64,000 nucleotides of DNA from the NCBI RefSeq assembly GCF_008932245.1, contig NZ_CP034910.1, positions 1,917,776 to 1,981,775 on the forward strand. The letters are read 5' to 3'. The notes beneath the pieces are model-generated. The model searched no databases. It was not told the origin of the DNA and saw nothing but the letters and a program-made list of their open reading frames with translations. Position numbers and translations under genes: made by a program. Within the stretch, counting starts at the first letter, position 1; every line of letters begins with the position of its first letter. The stretch comes from Sinorhizobium alkalisoli (GTDB lineage: Bacteria; Pseudomonadota; Alphaproteobacteria; Rhizobiales; Rhizobiaceae). Of this stretch, positions 37,138-45,437 are shown in pieces.

Positions 37138-39266
37138 TGAAACCCGAAGAACTCGACCGTCAGTTGTTGGAATTGTTCACGCAGGAGGTGCGGGAACGTG
37201 CCGCCGACATCGAACGGATGCTGATCGGCATTGAGGAAGCCACCGAGCCAAGCGACAAGCGCGCCCTGCAGGAGAGGCTTCTAAGGACCGTTCACAGCCT
37301 CAAGGGCGCCGCTGGCCTCGTGCAGGTGCGCGGTGTCGAAACGATCTGCCACTGGATGGAGGAAGTGCTCGCCACCGCCGGGAACGAGGACCGCTCGCTC
37401 AATCCGCGCCAACTCGATCAGCTTCTCAAGGCCGCGGACGCCATTGCGGAAGCCGCACGGCAATTGGCCCGCGGCGAAAAGCCCGCGACCGAACAGTTGG
37501 AGAGCGATGTTCTCGATATGGAAACAACATTGCCGCCTGCCGATGACGACATGGATCGGCAGGCGGCGCCGTCAGTGTCTCGGGCGGAGCTTGCCGTTCC
37601 GATCCGCTCGACCGACTTGGATGGCTCGATGCGCGTCTCCGCCGAGCGGCTGGACGCCCTGCTTCACAGGAGCGGCGAACTCTTGTCCTGGAATGTGGCC
37701 ATGCGCCGGCATGCCGAGCAGGCGTCTCTTCTGAGAGAAACGGCAAGAAGGCTCCGCGCTCACAAGGTCCGTCCCGAACGGGAAGCTGCAAGCATTGAAA
37801 GCGGCCTGCGCGCGCTTACTGCTTCGATGCGCCGGGATGCGCGGCTAATGCACGGCGCCCTCGTCGCGCTTGGCCAGGAGGTGCGGCACGCACGCACCCA
37901 GCCCTTTGCGGAAGCCTGCCAGGGGCTGACGCGCGTCATCAGAGACGTGGCGGCGGCGACCGGCAAGGCGGCACGGCTGGAAGTCAGAGGCGGAGACATC
38001 GAGATTGACCGTTCGATCTTGGCCGGCCTGCAGGATTCGCTCCGGCACCTGGTCCGCAATGCCATCGCCCACGGCATCGAGCCGGCGGCGGAGCGAAGGG
38101 CAGCCGGAAAGCCGGAACAGGGTCTCGTGACCGTCTCGGCAACGGTCACGGGAGACCGGCTTCAGGTGGTCGTCGAGGACGACGGCCGCGGCCTCGATCC
38201 GGCAGCACTGCACAAGCTTGTTGGTGACACGGAGTCGCATGGACCGAACGGCGAAGGGCAACTCCTTCAGCACGTTTTCAAGCCCGGCATATCCACGGCA
38301 CCCAGGGTCACCAAACTATCAGGCCGCGGCATCGGGCTCGACATCGTCAGAAGCGCCGTCGAGGGAATGCGCGGCACCGCGACCGTGGCACGTCCCGCAG
38401 AAGCTGGAACGGCATTCACGCTCACCCTGCCCCTGACGCTCGCCACCGTGCGCGCACTTGAAGTGGTGGCGTCAGGTCACGTCTTCACGATCGACAGCTC
38501 CTCCGTCGAGCGCGTCATAAGGCTTGCTTCACACGAAATTGCGGTGGAGGAGGAACGGGTCGTCGCCACGACCAGGGACGGGAAACTCCCGGTGATCGAC
38601 CTCGCCGGCTGGCTTGGATTGCGGCCGACGGCCGCTATATCAGCGAAGGCGTCGGTGCCAGCCGTGATTATCGGAACGGGAGGCCGGCAGGCTGCCCTTC
38701 TCGTGGACGAGGTCGCGGGGGAACAGGAACTGCTTGCGCGCTCGCTCGGGGCTCGCCTGAGAAATGTTCGCCGCTATTGTGGCGGCATGATCCTGCCGGA
38801 TGGTCAAATCGCGCTGCTCCTCAACACGACCGTGCTGATCGAGGCCGCGGTGGAAAGGACTGCGACGCCAGATGCATTCCCGCAACCGGCGGATCGGACA
38901 ACGCGCCGTAAAGTGCTGGTCGTCGACGATTCGAAATATATCCGATCGCTCGTCCGACTCATTCTCGATGGAGCGGGATATGAGGTGGCGATGGCGGCAA
39001 GCGGATCGGAAGCCCTGGCGCACCTTAGCGATCACGGGGCCGACATCGTGGTAGCCGATGTGGACATGCCCAATATGGATGGGTTCGAACTGACCGAGGC
39101 CATCAGGGGTTCCGAACGGCTTTCAGCCGTGCCGATCGTGCTCTTCACCGGCCGCGAAACGCCGGAGGACAGGCTGCACGGCCTGAAGCTCGGTGCCAGC
39201 GCCTATGTGACGAAGAGCCATTTCGATGCGCAGCACTTTCTCGAGACCGTGCGTCGGGTAGGCTGA
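37134..39266 (+). CDS. cheA: CheA histidine kinase fused to a receiver domain (hybrid CheA)
   Basis: A 710-aa hybrid kinase: Hpt with His54 in [10 protein letters not shown], dimerisation region, HATPase with N-box [13 protein letters not shown] (about 305-317) and [15 protein letters not shown], CheW-like domain (about 440-575), and a C-terminal receiver with phospho-acceptor Asp642 in [11 protein letters not shown]. Fused receivers are typical of Wsp/Frz-type alternative pathways, which control c-di-GMP or surface behaviours rather than flagella. No separate CheY is in the operon. The start overlaps the mcp stop. Confidence 0.93.
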   Translation: MMKPEELDRQLLELFTQEVRERAADIERMLIGIEEATEPSDKRALQERLLRTVHSLKGAAGLVQVRGVETICHWMEEVLATAGNEDRSLNPRQLDQLLKAADAIAEAARQLARGEKPATEQLESDVLDMETTLPPADDDMDRQAAPSVSRAELAVPIRSTDLDGSMRVSAERLDALLHRSGELLSWNVAMRRHAEQASLLRETARRLRAHKVRPEREAASIESGLRALTASMRRDARLMHGALVALGQEVRHARTQPFAEACQGLTRVIRDVAAATGKAARLEVRGGDIEIDRSILAGLQDSLRHLVRNAIAHGIEPAAERRAAGKPEQGLVTVSATVTGDRLQVVVEDDGRGLDPAALHKLVGDTESHGPNGEGQLLQHVFKPGISTAPRVTKLSGRGIGLDIVRSAVEGMRGTATVARPAEAGTAFTLTLPLTLATVRALEVVASGHVFTIDSSSVERVIRLASHEIAVEEERVVATTRDGKLPVIDLAGWLGLRPTAAISAKASVPAVIIGTGGRQAALLVDEVAGEQELLARSLGARLRNVRRYCGGMILPDGQIALLLNTTVLIEAAVERTATPDAFPQPADRTTRRKVLVVDDSKYIRSLVRLILDGAGYEVAMAASGSEALAHLSDHGADIVVADVDMPNMDGFELTEAIRGSERLSAVPIVLFTGRETPEDRLHGLKLGASAYVTKSHFDAQHFLETVRRVG

Positions 39267-39273
39267 GGCATCC

Positions 39274-40317
39274 ATGGTTCGCATCCTGCTCGCCACAGGG
39301 AGACTCGACCTCCAGGAACTGGTGGAGAATGCTATCGGCGCAGATGGAGCGGCCATGCTTGTCGGGGTGGCGCGCAGCAATGCCGAAGTGGTCAGGCTGG
39401 CACGGGAGCTTTCGCCTGACATCGTGACCATGGAGTTGAGGCTCGGTGGGCAGGATAGCGATGCGGCGGTCCGGGAAATCATGACTTCAGCGCCGGCCCC
39501 GATCCTTTTGGTGTCGCGCGAAAACAGCGCGGCGCTCGGGGCGGTCTCCGCACGCGCACTGGAAGCGGGCGCGCTCGCCGTTATCCCGGCGCCGCCGGCG
39601 TTCGAAGCGCGCCCGGAAAGGGCGGCGGCGGAGAAATTCCTGGCGACGATCAGAGCGATGGCGCAGGTCAAGGTGGTGCGGCAGTGGCCGAGGAAGGGCG
39701 CCGCCCGCAGCGACGCGGGCAATGGCGACGGCGATCTTCCGGTAGGTGTCGTTGGGATTGCCGCGTCCACCGGCGGTCCGGCGGCGATCCGATCCATATT
39801 GATGCGTCTTCCGGCTGCCTTCCCGGCCCCAATCCTGATCGTTCAGCACATGTCCAACGGGTTCATAGATGGTGTCGCCGCCTCGCTCGACGCGAATGTC
39901 CCGTTGAGGGTCAAGATCGCGGCCGACAGGGAGCGGCTGCGGCCCGGGACAGCCTATCTCGCGCCGGATGGTTTCCAACTCGGCGTCTCCAGTCGATCAC
40001 GCATCCGCGTTTCCGAGGATGCGCCGGTGGACGGCTTCAAGCCATCAGGTTCCTATCTCTTCGCCTCCATAGCGCGTGCCTTCAGGGCCCGGTCTCTTGC
40101 CGTTGTGCTGACGGGAATGGGAAGCGACGGCACGGAAGGTCTTCGGGCGCTGCGCAGGGCGGGCGGCAGGGTGATCGCCCAGGACGAGACGAGCTCCGTC
40201 GTTTTCGGTATGCCGAAGTCGGCGATCGGCGCAGGCGTCGTCGATCTAATACTGCCGCTCGAGGCCATAGGCGAGAAGATCATGGCCCTGGCGCAAGGCG
40301 AAGCGGACGGCTCATAG
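39274..40317 (+). CDS. cheB: CheB-type receptor methylesterase with degenerate receiver
   Basis: Methylesterase/deamidase for the chemoreceptor, 347 aa. The C-terminal esterase has the catalytic Ser in ASTGGP, His in VQHMSNGF and Asp in GMGSDGTEGL, so it should be active. The N-terminal receiver-like half has lost the key residues. The usual acidic pair after strand 1 is absent (ILLATGRLD) and the phospho-acceptor Asp is Glu54 (IVTMELRL). It may therefore be constitutive or controlled otherwise. It is the last gene of the operon and is followed by a palindrome. Confidence 0.92.
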   Translation: MVRILLATGRLDLQELVENAIGADGAAMLVGVARSNAEVVRLARELSPDIVTMELRLGGQDSDAAVREIMTSAPAPILLVSRENSAALGAVSARALEAGALAVIPAPPAFEARPERAAAEKFLATIRAMAQVKVVRQWPRKGAARSDAGNGDGDLPVGVVGIAASTGGPAAIRSILMRLPAAFPAPILIVQHMSNGFIDGVAASLDANVPLRVKIAADRERLRPGTAYLAPDGFQLGVSSRSRIRVSEDAPVDGFKPSGSYLFASIARAFRARSLAVVLTGMGSDGTEGLRALRRAGGRVIAQDETSSVVFGMPKSAIGAGVVDLILPLEAIGEKIMALAQGEADGS

Positions 40318-40359
40318 GCCGTGACGGTCTCATGCCCAGCAATTCAGAGCTACAGTGGC

Positions 40360-40387
40360 CGTCGCGCGTCTGATGAGACGCGCGACG
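40360..40387. repeat. Palindrome after cheB (variant of the mosaic-element core, possible terminator)
   Basis: CGTCGCGCGTCT-GATG-AGACGCGCGACG is a 12-bp perfect stem with a 4-base loop. The inner GCGCGTCT/AGACGCGC is identical to the first modules at 9652 and 18446, with CTACAG a little upstream echoing the outer arm. It lies between convergent cheB and tadC, has no T-run, and may serve as a terminator. Confidence 0.65.
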
Positions 40388-40467
40388 CTATTACAAAAGC
40401 ACAGGCGACTGCGGCGCCGCGGACGCTCGACCCTTGCGCGCGGCGCCGCAATCTGCCCTCCCCCGAA

Positions 40468-41439
40468 TCATTGTACTCCGGCGATCTGAATGGCCGCCGG
40501 CGTGATGATCACGGCGAAGAGAACCGGCAGGAAGAACAGGATCATCGGCACCGTCAGCTTCGGCGGCAGCGCTGCCGCGCGCTTCTCCGCCTCGCTCATG
40601 CGCATATCGCGGTTCTCCTGCGCCATCACGCGCAGCGCCTGGCCGAGCGGGGTCCCGTATTTTTCCGCCTGGATCAGACTGGTCACGACGGCGCGCACGC
40701 CCTCGACGCCGGTCCTGAGCCCCAGGTTTTCGAAGGCCTGACGCCGGTCCTGCAGATAAGAAAGCTCGGCCGTCGTCAGAAGGACCTCTTCGGCGACTTC
40801 CGGCGATTGCGCGCCGACTTCCTCGCCAACCTTGCGGAGGGCGCTTTCAATGCCCATGCCGGATTCGACGGTAATCAGCAGCAGGTCCAGCGCGTCCGGC
40901 CAGGATCGGCGGATCGCCTGCTGCCGTTTGGCTGTCTTGTTCCTGATGAAGATCGCCGGGGCGAAATAGCCGACCGAGCCGACACCGGCAGCCATGGCGA
41001 CAACCATGACCAAGTGCACATCCGGCCGGATGACGAGCAGGAGATAGAGGAGAGCGGCGGCGAAAATGACGAACGGCGCGATCAGCCTGACGGCAAGAAA
41101 GGTCGTCACCGCGGCCGAACCGCGATAGCCGGCCATGCTCAGCCTGCGGACGATCTCACCGTCCTCCGCCTGCCTGGCGAGGTTGAAGCGATCGACGATC
41201 GCCTTGTAGAAGCGCTTGGGTTCGGCCCGCAGGGAGACCTTGCTCTTTTCGGCGTTGAGGCGGGTACGCTCGCGCATGCGGATGCGTTCGCGCTCGCTCT
41301 CCACCTTGCGCATGCGTTCGGCAAGCGTATCGCGGAAGATATAGGGCCAGGAGATGGCAACGACGGCGGAGAAGGCGGCGAAGCCGGCCATTGTTGCGGA
41401 AAGCTGCTCCGGATCGGGGATGTGGGCGCCGAGATTCAT
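40468..41439 (-). CDS. tadC: TadC-like Flp pilus assembly platform protein
   Basis: Inner-membrane platform protein (323 aa) of the T2SS_F/GspF-like family. It has an N-terminal helix, two central helices (about residues 120-165), a conserved cytoplasmic helical domain (DALDLLLITVESGMGIESAL, TTAELSYLQDRRQAFENLG, QAEKYGTPLGQALRVMA) and a final helix (PMILFFLPVLFAVII). It is the last gene of the minus-strand pilus run, 9 bases after tadB. Pairing of a B- and a C-type protein is standard in Tad systems. Confidence 0.9.
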   Translation of the reverse strand: MNLGAHIPDPEQLSATMAGFAAFSAVVAISWPYIFRDTLAERMRKVESERERIRMRERTRLNAEKSKVSLRAEPKRFYKAIVDRFNLARQAEDGEIVRRLSMAGYRGSAAVTTFLAVRLIAPFVIFAAALLYLLLVIRPDVHLVMVVAMAAGVGSVGYFAPAIFIRNKTAKRQQAIRRSWPDALDLLLITVESGMGIESALRKVGEEVGAQSPEVAEEVLLTTAELSYLQDRRQAFENLGLRTGVEGVRAVVTSLIQAEKYGTPLGQALRVMAQENRDMRMSEAEKRAAALPPKLTVPMILFFLPVLFAVIITPAAIQIAGVQ

Positions 41440-41448
41440 GCCGGTTCC

Positions 41449-42450
41449 TCAAAAGTCGAAATTGATCATCTTGCGCATCACGAGAATGCCGATGCCCATC
41501 CACAGCGCGCAGCCGACAAGCACGATCTTTCCAGCAAGGGTCGTGAACAGCAGCGCCATGTAATCCGGGCTGGTCAGATACACCGCGCCGGCGACGAAGA
41601 ACGGCAGCGCGCCGATAATGCCGGCGGAGGATTTGGCCTCCGCACTCATGGCCTTGATCTTGGCCTTCATCTTCTTGCGCTCGCGCAGCACCTTGGACAG
41701 ATTTCCAAGCGCCTCCGAGAGGCTGCCGCCGGTGCGGCTTTGGATGGCAATGACGATGGCGAAGAAATTGGCCTCGGGGAGCGGGATGCGTTCGCTCATG
41801 CGCTGGACCGCTTCATCGACTGGAATGCCCAGCGTCTGGTCCTGCGCAATCGTCACGAATTCGCCCTTGACAGGCTCCTCGGCCTCGGCCGCGATCACCC
41901 GCAGGCAATCGGTCATCGGCAGACCTGCCTTCAAGCCCCGGACAATCACATCGACGGCGTTCGGGAACTCGTTGGCGAACCGCTTCAGCCGTGCCTTGCG
42001 CTTGCCGTTCACATAGAGATGCGGCAGGAAAAGGCCGCCCGCGAGTGCAAAGCCCGCAGTGGTCAAGGCGCCATATCCCGCGAGCAGCATCACTACATAT
42101 GTCGCGAGGCCCGCGCCGCCCGAGACGAGCCAATAGGTTCTGGTCGACCAGTCGAGTCCGGCCTGGCGAAGCCTGACGGCGATTGTCGGCTTGCTGTTCT
42201 TGCGCGCGTTCGCCTTCTGCTTCTCTTCGATTTCGCGCAGCGTCTTTTCCACCGAGCGGCGACGGTCGCGGGCATCCTCATCGACAGCTTCCATCCGCCG
42301 TGCCTCTGCCCCGCCCGCCACGCGATCAAACCTCTGCCGGTAAGCGCCGGCCTTGGCGGCGCGCGGATAGAGCGCGGCCAGCATCAGGCCGCCAACGGAG
42401 GTCGACGCCAGCAAGAACACGACAATGGGAAACAGCGAAGAGCTCAGCAT
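41449..42450 (-). CDS. tadB: TadB-like Flp pilus assembly platform protein
   Basis: Companion platform protein (333 aa), GspF-like. It has an N-terminal helix (about 1-28), a charged linker, helices at about 110-145, the T2SS_F domain with VDVIVRGLKAGLPMTDCLRV and SRTGGSLSEALGNLSKVLRE, and helices at the C-terminus. It lies 69 bases after cpaF and 9 before tadC, in Tad order. Together with TadC it forms the base on which the CpaF ATPase drives pilin insertion. Confidence 0.9.
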   Translation of the reverse strand: MLSSSLFPIVVFLLASTSVGGLMLAALYPRAAKAGAYRQRFDRVAGGAEARRMEAVDEDARDRRRSVEKTLREIEEKQKANARKNSKPTIAVRLRQAGLDWSTRTYWLVSGGAGLATYVVMLLAGYGALTTAGFALAGGLFLPHLYVNGKRKARLKRFANEFPNAVDVIVRGLKAGLPMTDCLRVIAAEAEEPVKGEFVTIAQDQTLGIPVDEAVQRMSERIPLPEANFFAIVIAIQSRTGGSLSEALGNLSKVLRERKKMKAKIKAMSAEAKSSAGIIGALPFFVAGAVYLTSPDYMALLFTTLAGKIVLVGCALWMGIGILVMRKMINFDF

Positions 42451-42519
42451 GTGACTTCAATCCATGATCTCTTGGGGCAAGCCGCCATTCTTCCGTTCTA
42501 TGCCCAAGCAACGTGTGCG

Positions 42520-43950
42520 TCAGGCGGCCGCCTTTACCTCGGCGGCATCCAGCGCCCGGGCGAGCCGGGCTTCCTCGCCGTAATAGCGGGCGCGGTCCCA
42601 GAAGCCCGGGCGGCCGATACCGGTGGAGCGATGCTGCCCGATGATGTTGCCTTTCGCGTCCTCGCCGAGAATGTCGTAGACGAAGAGATCCTGCGTGGTG
42701 ACCACATCGCCCTCCATGCCGAGCACTTCGGTGATGTGGGTGATGCGGCGCGAACCGTCGCGCAGCCGCGCCGCCTGGACGATCACGTCCACCGAGGAGA
42801 CGAGCATTTCGCGGATCGCCTTCGCCGGCAGCGAATTTCCACCCATAGTGATCATCGCTTCGACACGCGATATCGCCTCGCGCGGCGAGTTGGCGTGGAG
42901 TGTGCCCATCGAGCCGTCATGGCCGGTATTCATCGCCTGAAGCAGGTCGAAGGCTTCCGGTCCGCGTACCTCGCCGACGATGATCCGCTCCGGGCGCATA
43001 CGCAGGCAGTTCTTGACGAGACTGCGCATGGTGATCTCGCCCAGCCCTTCGATGTTCGGTGGCCGCGTTTCAAGCCGCACGACATGCGGCTGTTGGAGCT
43101 GAAGCTCGGCCGCATCCTCGCAGGTGATGATGCGCTCGCCATTGTCAATATAGCCCGTCAGGCAGTTGAGCAGCGTCGTCTTGCCGGAGCCGGTGCCGCC
43201 GGAAATGAGTACGTTGCAGCGCACGCGGCCGATGATCTTGAGGATCTCGGCGCCCTCCGGCGAGATCGAGCCGAACCGCACCAGCTGGTCGAGATTCAGC
43301 TTTTCCTTCTTGAACTTACGGATCGTCAGGCTGGGGCCATCGATCGCCAATGGCGGTGCTATGACGTTAACGCGCGAGCCGTCGGCGAGCCGCGCATCGC
43401 AGATCGGGCTTGCCTCGTCGACGCGGCGGCCGACCTGGCTGACGATGCGCTGGCAGATGTTCAAGAGCTGCTCGTTGTCGCGGAAGCGGATGCCGGTTTC
43501 CTGCACGCGCCCGCCGACCTCGATGAAGACCTGGCTGGCTCCGTTGACCATGATGTCGGCAATGTCGTCGCGCGCCAGAAGCGGCTCGAGCGGGCCATAA
43601 CCCAGAATGTCGTTGCAGATGTCCTCGAGCAGCGCGTCCTGCTCGGACTTGGAAAGCCCGGCCTTCTTGGCCGCGACGATGTCGTCGACGATGACGCCGA
43701 TTTCCCGACGCGCCTCTTCGCCGTCCATGTTCGACAGCGCGGCCACGTCGATTGTGGCGATCAGCGCGCTGAAGATTTCCTTCTTCAGGCCGTAATATTG
43801 TTGGGATTTTTCGGTCTTGGCAACAGCAGCAGGAGCGGCAGACTTTCGAATCTCGCTCACCGTAGGAACGGGGTGTGGTTCGCGCACGGCCTCAGGCTCA
43901 ACCGCCGTTTCGATGACCTCCCGATCCAGTATGGACTTCTTGCCGAACAT
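42520..43950 (-). CDS. cpaF: CpaF/TadA pilus secretion ATPase
   Basis: Hexameric ATPase (476 aa) of the GspE/VirB11 superfamily that powers Flp pilus assembly. Visible motifs are Walker [14 protein letters not shown] (about residues 262-274), the Asp box with [11 protein letters not shown], Walker B region [13 protein letters not shown] and the His box [11 protein letters not shown]. The N-terminal part has the typical [19 protein letters not shown] segment. It follows the pilin gene (94-base gap with a stem-loop) and precedes tadB. Confidence 0.95.
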   Translation of the reverse strand: MFGKKSILDREVIETAVEPEAVREPHPVPTVSEIRKSAAPAAVAKTEKSQQYYGLKKEIFSALIATIDVAALSNMDGEEARREIGVIVDDIVAAKKAGLSKSEQDALLEDICNDILGYGPLEPLLARDDIADIMVNGASQVFIEVGGRVQETGIRFRDNEQLLNICQRIVSQVGRRVDEASPICDARLADGSRVNVIAPPLAIDGPSLTIRKFKKEKLNLDQLVRFGSISPEGAEILKIIGRVRCNVLISGGTGSGKTTLLNCLTGYIDNGERIITCEDAAELQLQQPHVVRLETRPPNIEGLGEITMRSLVKNCLRMRPERIIVGEVRGPEAFDLLQAMNTGHDGSMGTLHANSPREAISRVEAMITMGGNSLPAKAIREMLVSSVDVIVQAARLRDGSRRITHITEVLGMEGDVVTTQDLFVYDILGEDAKGNIIGQHRSTGIGRPGFWDRARYYGEEARLARALDAAEVKAAA

Positions 43951-44001
43951 CGTCGTCGCTCTGTCTGTCGTTGAGGGTATTCGTCATCGATGGATGCGAC
44001 A

Positions 44002-44025
44002 GCGGAAGGCAATGGAGCCTTCCGC
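44002..44025 (-). terminator. Stem-loop between pilin gene and cpaF (probable attenuator or processing site)
   Basis: GCGGAAGGC and GCCTTCCGC form a 9-bp perfect stem with a 6-base loop, starting 20 bases after the pilin stop codon on the minus strand. There is no U-run. Such hairpins after an abundant pilin commonly lower expression of the downstream machinery or protect the pilin mRNA. Confidence 0.5.
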
Positions 44026-44044
44026 TTCGCGGCCGACGGCTCGA

Positions 44045-44215
44045 TTAGGTGATGTTGAGCGAAGTCGCTATCTTGTCGAACACGGCGGTTACGTCGGTGC
44101 CGACACTGGTCACCGCGGTGATGATGGCGACGGCGATCAGGCCGGCGATCAGGCCGTATTCGATAGCGGTGGCACCGGATTCGTTGCGGACGAAACGGAC
44201 GAGAAGATTTTTCAT
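44045..44215 (-). CDS. pilA: Flp/Fap-type pilin (56 aa)
   Basis: Small major pilin of the Tad/Flp system. It reads MKNLLVRFVRNESG then ATAIEYGLIAGLIAVAIITA. This has the basic leader, the Gly before the prepilin-peptidase cut, the Glu5 and Tyr6 of the mature Flp motif and a hydrophobic helix, with a short polar end. It is too short for common gene-length cut-offs. AAGGA precedes the ATG at 44215 by 9-10 bases. Its processing enzyme is the CpaA-type peptidase at 48124. It heads the pilA-cpaF-tadB-tadC run. Confidence 0.93.
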   Translation of the reverse strand: MKNLLVRFVRNESGATAIEYGLIAGLIAVAIITAVTSVGTDVTAVFDKIATSLNIT

Positions 44216-44486
44216 GGGGTCGATCCTTCAAGTGGGTTGAGGTTGCGCCGACGTGAAGTGCGGCATCACAGGGCCGGGCCGGGTTCTGCCCTCGCTTCCC
44301 GCTTGCTGTGTGGCTTCCATATAGACTTTGTTAACCCTTTTGATCCATTCAGCCTGATGGCCGATACCGCTTCCGGATGAAATCGGCCTGTCGGTCTAGT
44401 CCGATCGACCAGCACGCGATTAATGCTATTCTACGTTGATCAGCCGGACGGATGATCCGTCCGTGTACTGGAATTGGAGTGGTCCG

Positions 44487-44987
44487 ATGCGCATGGGCGT
44501 CAACTGGTCTGTTCTCGCCATGGCGGCGTTTGCCGCGATCGGTGCGGCTCACGCGGCGGAAGACCCACCCGCGGCCGCCGGCGCGCAAGGCGCCGTTCGA
44601 CAGACGGAGGGCGTGGTCAAGGTCATCGTCGATTTTGCGAGGCCGCTGATGCTTGCCCGGCCGGCCAGCACCGTCATCATCGGCAATCCCGCCATCGCGC
44701 AAGCGACGCTCAGCGACGACAAGACCGTTGTCCTGACCGGCAAGACCCCGGGATCCACCAATCTGATCGTGATGGACGCCGATGGCGGCGAGGTCGCCAA
44801 CCTCGTCGTCGACGTCGTCGCCGCCGGCGGCCGCCTGGTCACCGTGGACCAGGGCGATGGACGGGCGACCTATAGCTGCTCCGATCGCTGTGATCGGGTG
44901 CGACCTGGCGAGGCAAATCCGGCCCCATCTGCTCCGCCACCGCAAGTCATAGAGGGCGCCGGCTCGGCAGGCGCCGGCGAGCCATGA
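44487..44987 (+). CDS. CpaC N-domain-like periplasmic pilus protein (no secretin domain)
   Basis: A 166-aa exported protein with a signal peptide cut after AHA (about residue 25), then the pilus-assembly N-terminal domain found at the start of CpaC/RcpA secretins (VIVDFARPLMLARPASTVII, KTPGSTNLIVMD). It ends in a Pro-rich tail. The secretin barrel (about 300 more residues) is absent and no frame continues it. It is on the opposite strand to its neighbours: divergent from the pilin and convergent with tadE. GGAG lies 7 bases before the ATG. It may be a pilotin or peptidoglycan-binding accessory. Confidence 0.75.
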   Translation: MRMGVNWSVLAMAAFAAIGAAHAAEDPPAAAGAQGAVRQTEGVVKVIVDFARPLMLARPASTVIIGNPAIAQATLSDDKTVVLTGKTPGSTNLIVMDADGGEVANLVVDVVAAGGRLVTVDQGDGRATYSCSDRCDRVRPGEANPAPSAPPPQVIEGAGSAGAGEP

Positions 44988-45011
44988 CCGCCCCGCAATA
45001 CGGGAGAGCGG

Positions 45012-45437
45012 TTATCCGATCGGGATCCGCCGCGACAGTCCAAGGCTGATGGGACTCTGCGCCAACCCGGGAAGCAGGAGCGTGAACGGATAGCGGATCG
45101 ACAGCACGCGGAATGCGATGCCGTCCACGGTTTCCTTGCCGACGGCAATTTGCAGCAACTGCGGATCCCCGCTGTCGAAATGATCGCGCACCGCGCTTTC
45201 CAGCTTCGCCTGCGCTTCGCTGTCGGGCGCGTCTTTGGCCACCTGTCCGATGAGGACCCTGCGCGCTGCGATGTCGGCTGCGTAGGAGAGATCGTTCCGT
45301 ACATAAAGCGCGCGGCCGAACTCGATGATCCCGAGCACCAGCAGAAGCAAGGGAAAACACACCAGCGCGAATTCGACCGCCGTCGCGCCCGACTGGCTCG
45401 CCCAGGCGCGACGAAGGACACGCGAACGTCGCGTCAT
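45012..45437 (-). CDS. tadE: TadE-like pseudopilin
   Basis: A 141-aa protein with a basic leader, then SGATAVEFALVCFPLLLLVL, the TadE motif with conserved Glu and a hydrophobic helix (about residues 18-40), and an exported domain with RALYVRNDLSYAADIAARRVL. It begins at an ATG overlapping the stop of the CpaE-TadE fusion gene, so translation is coupled. Two TadE-type domains are therefore made side by side, which fits the TadE/TadF heteromer of other systems. Confidence 0.88.
   Translation of the reverse strand: MTRRSRVLRRAWASQSGATAVEFALVCFPLLLLVLGIIEFGRALYVRNDLSYAADIAARRVLIGQVAKDAPDSEAQAKLESAVRDHFDSGDPQLLQIAVGKETVDGIAFRVLSIRYPFTLLLPGLAQSPISLGLSRRIPIG

Noticed and set aside
40321..43974. 1217-codon open frame on the plus strand across the tad genes
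   Set aside because: It is the antisense shadow of tadC, tadB and cpaF, rich in Arg, His, Asp and Gly, and it crosses their boundaries. The minus-strand genes have clear family motifs.
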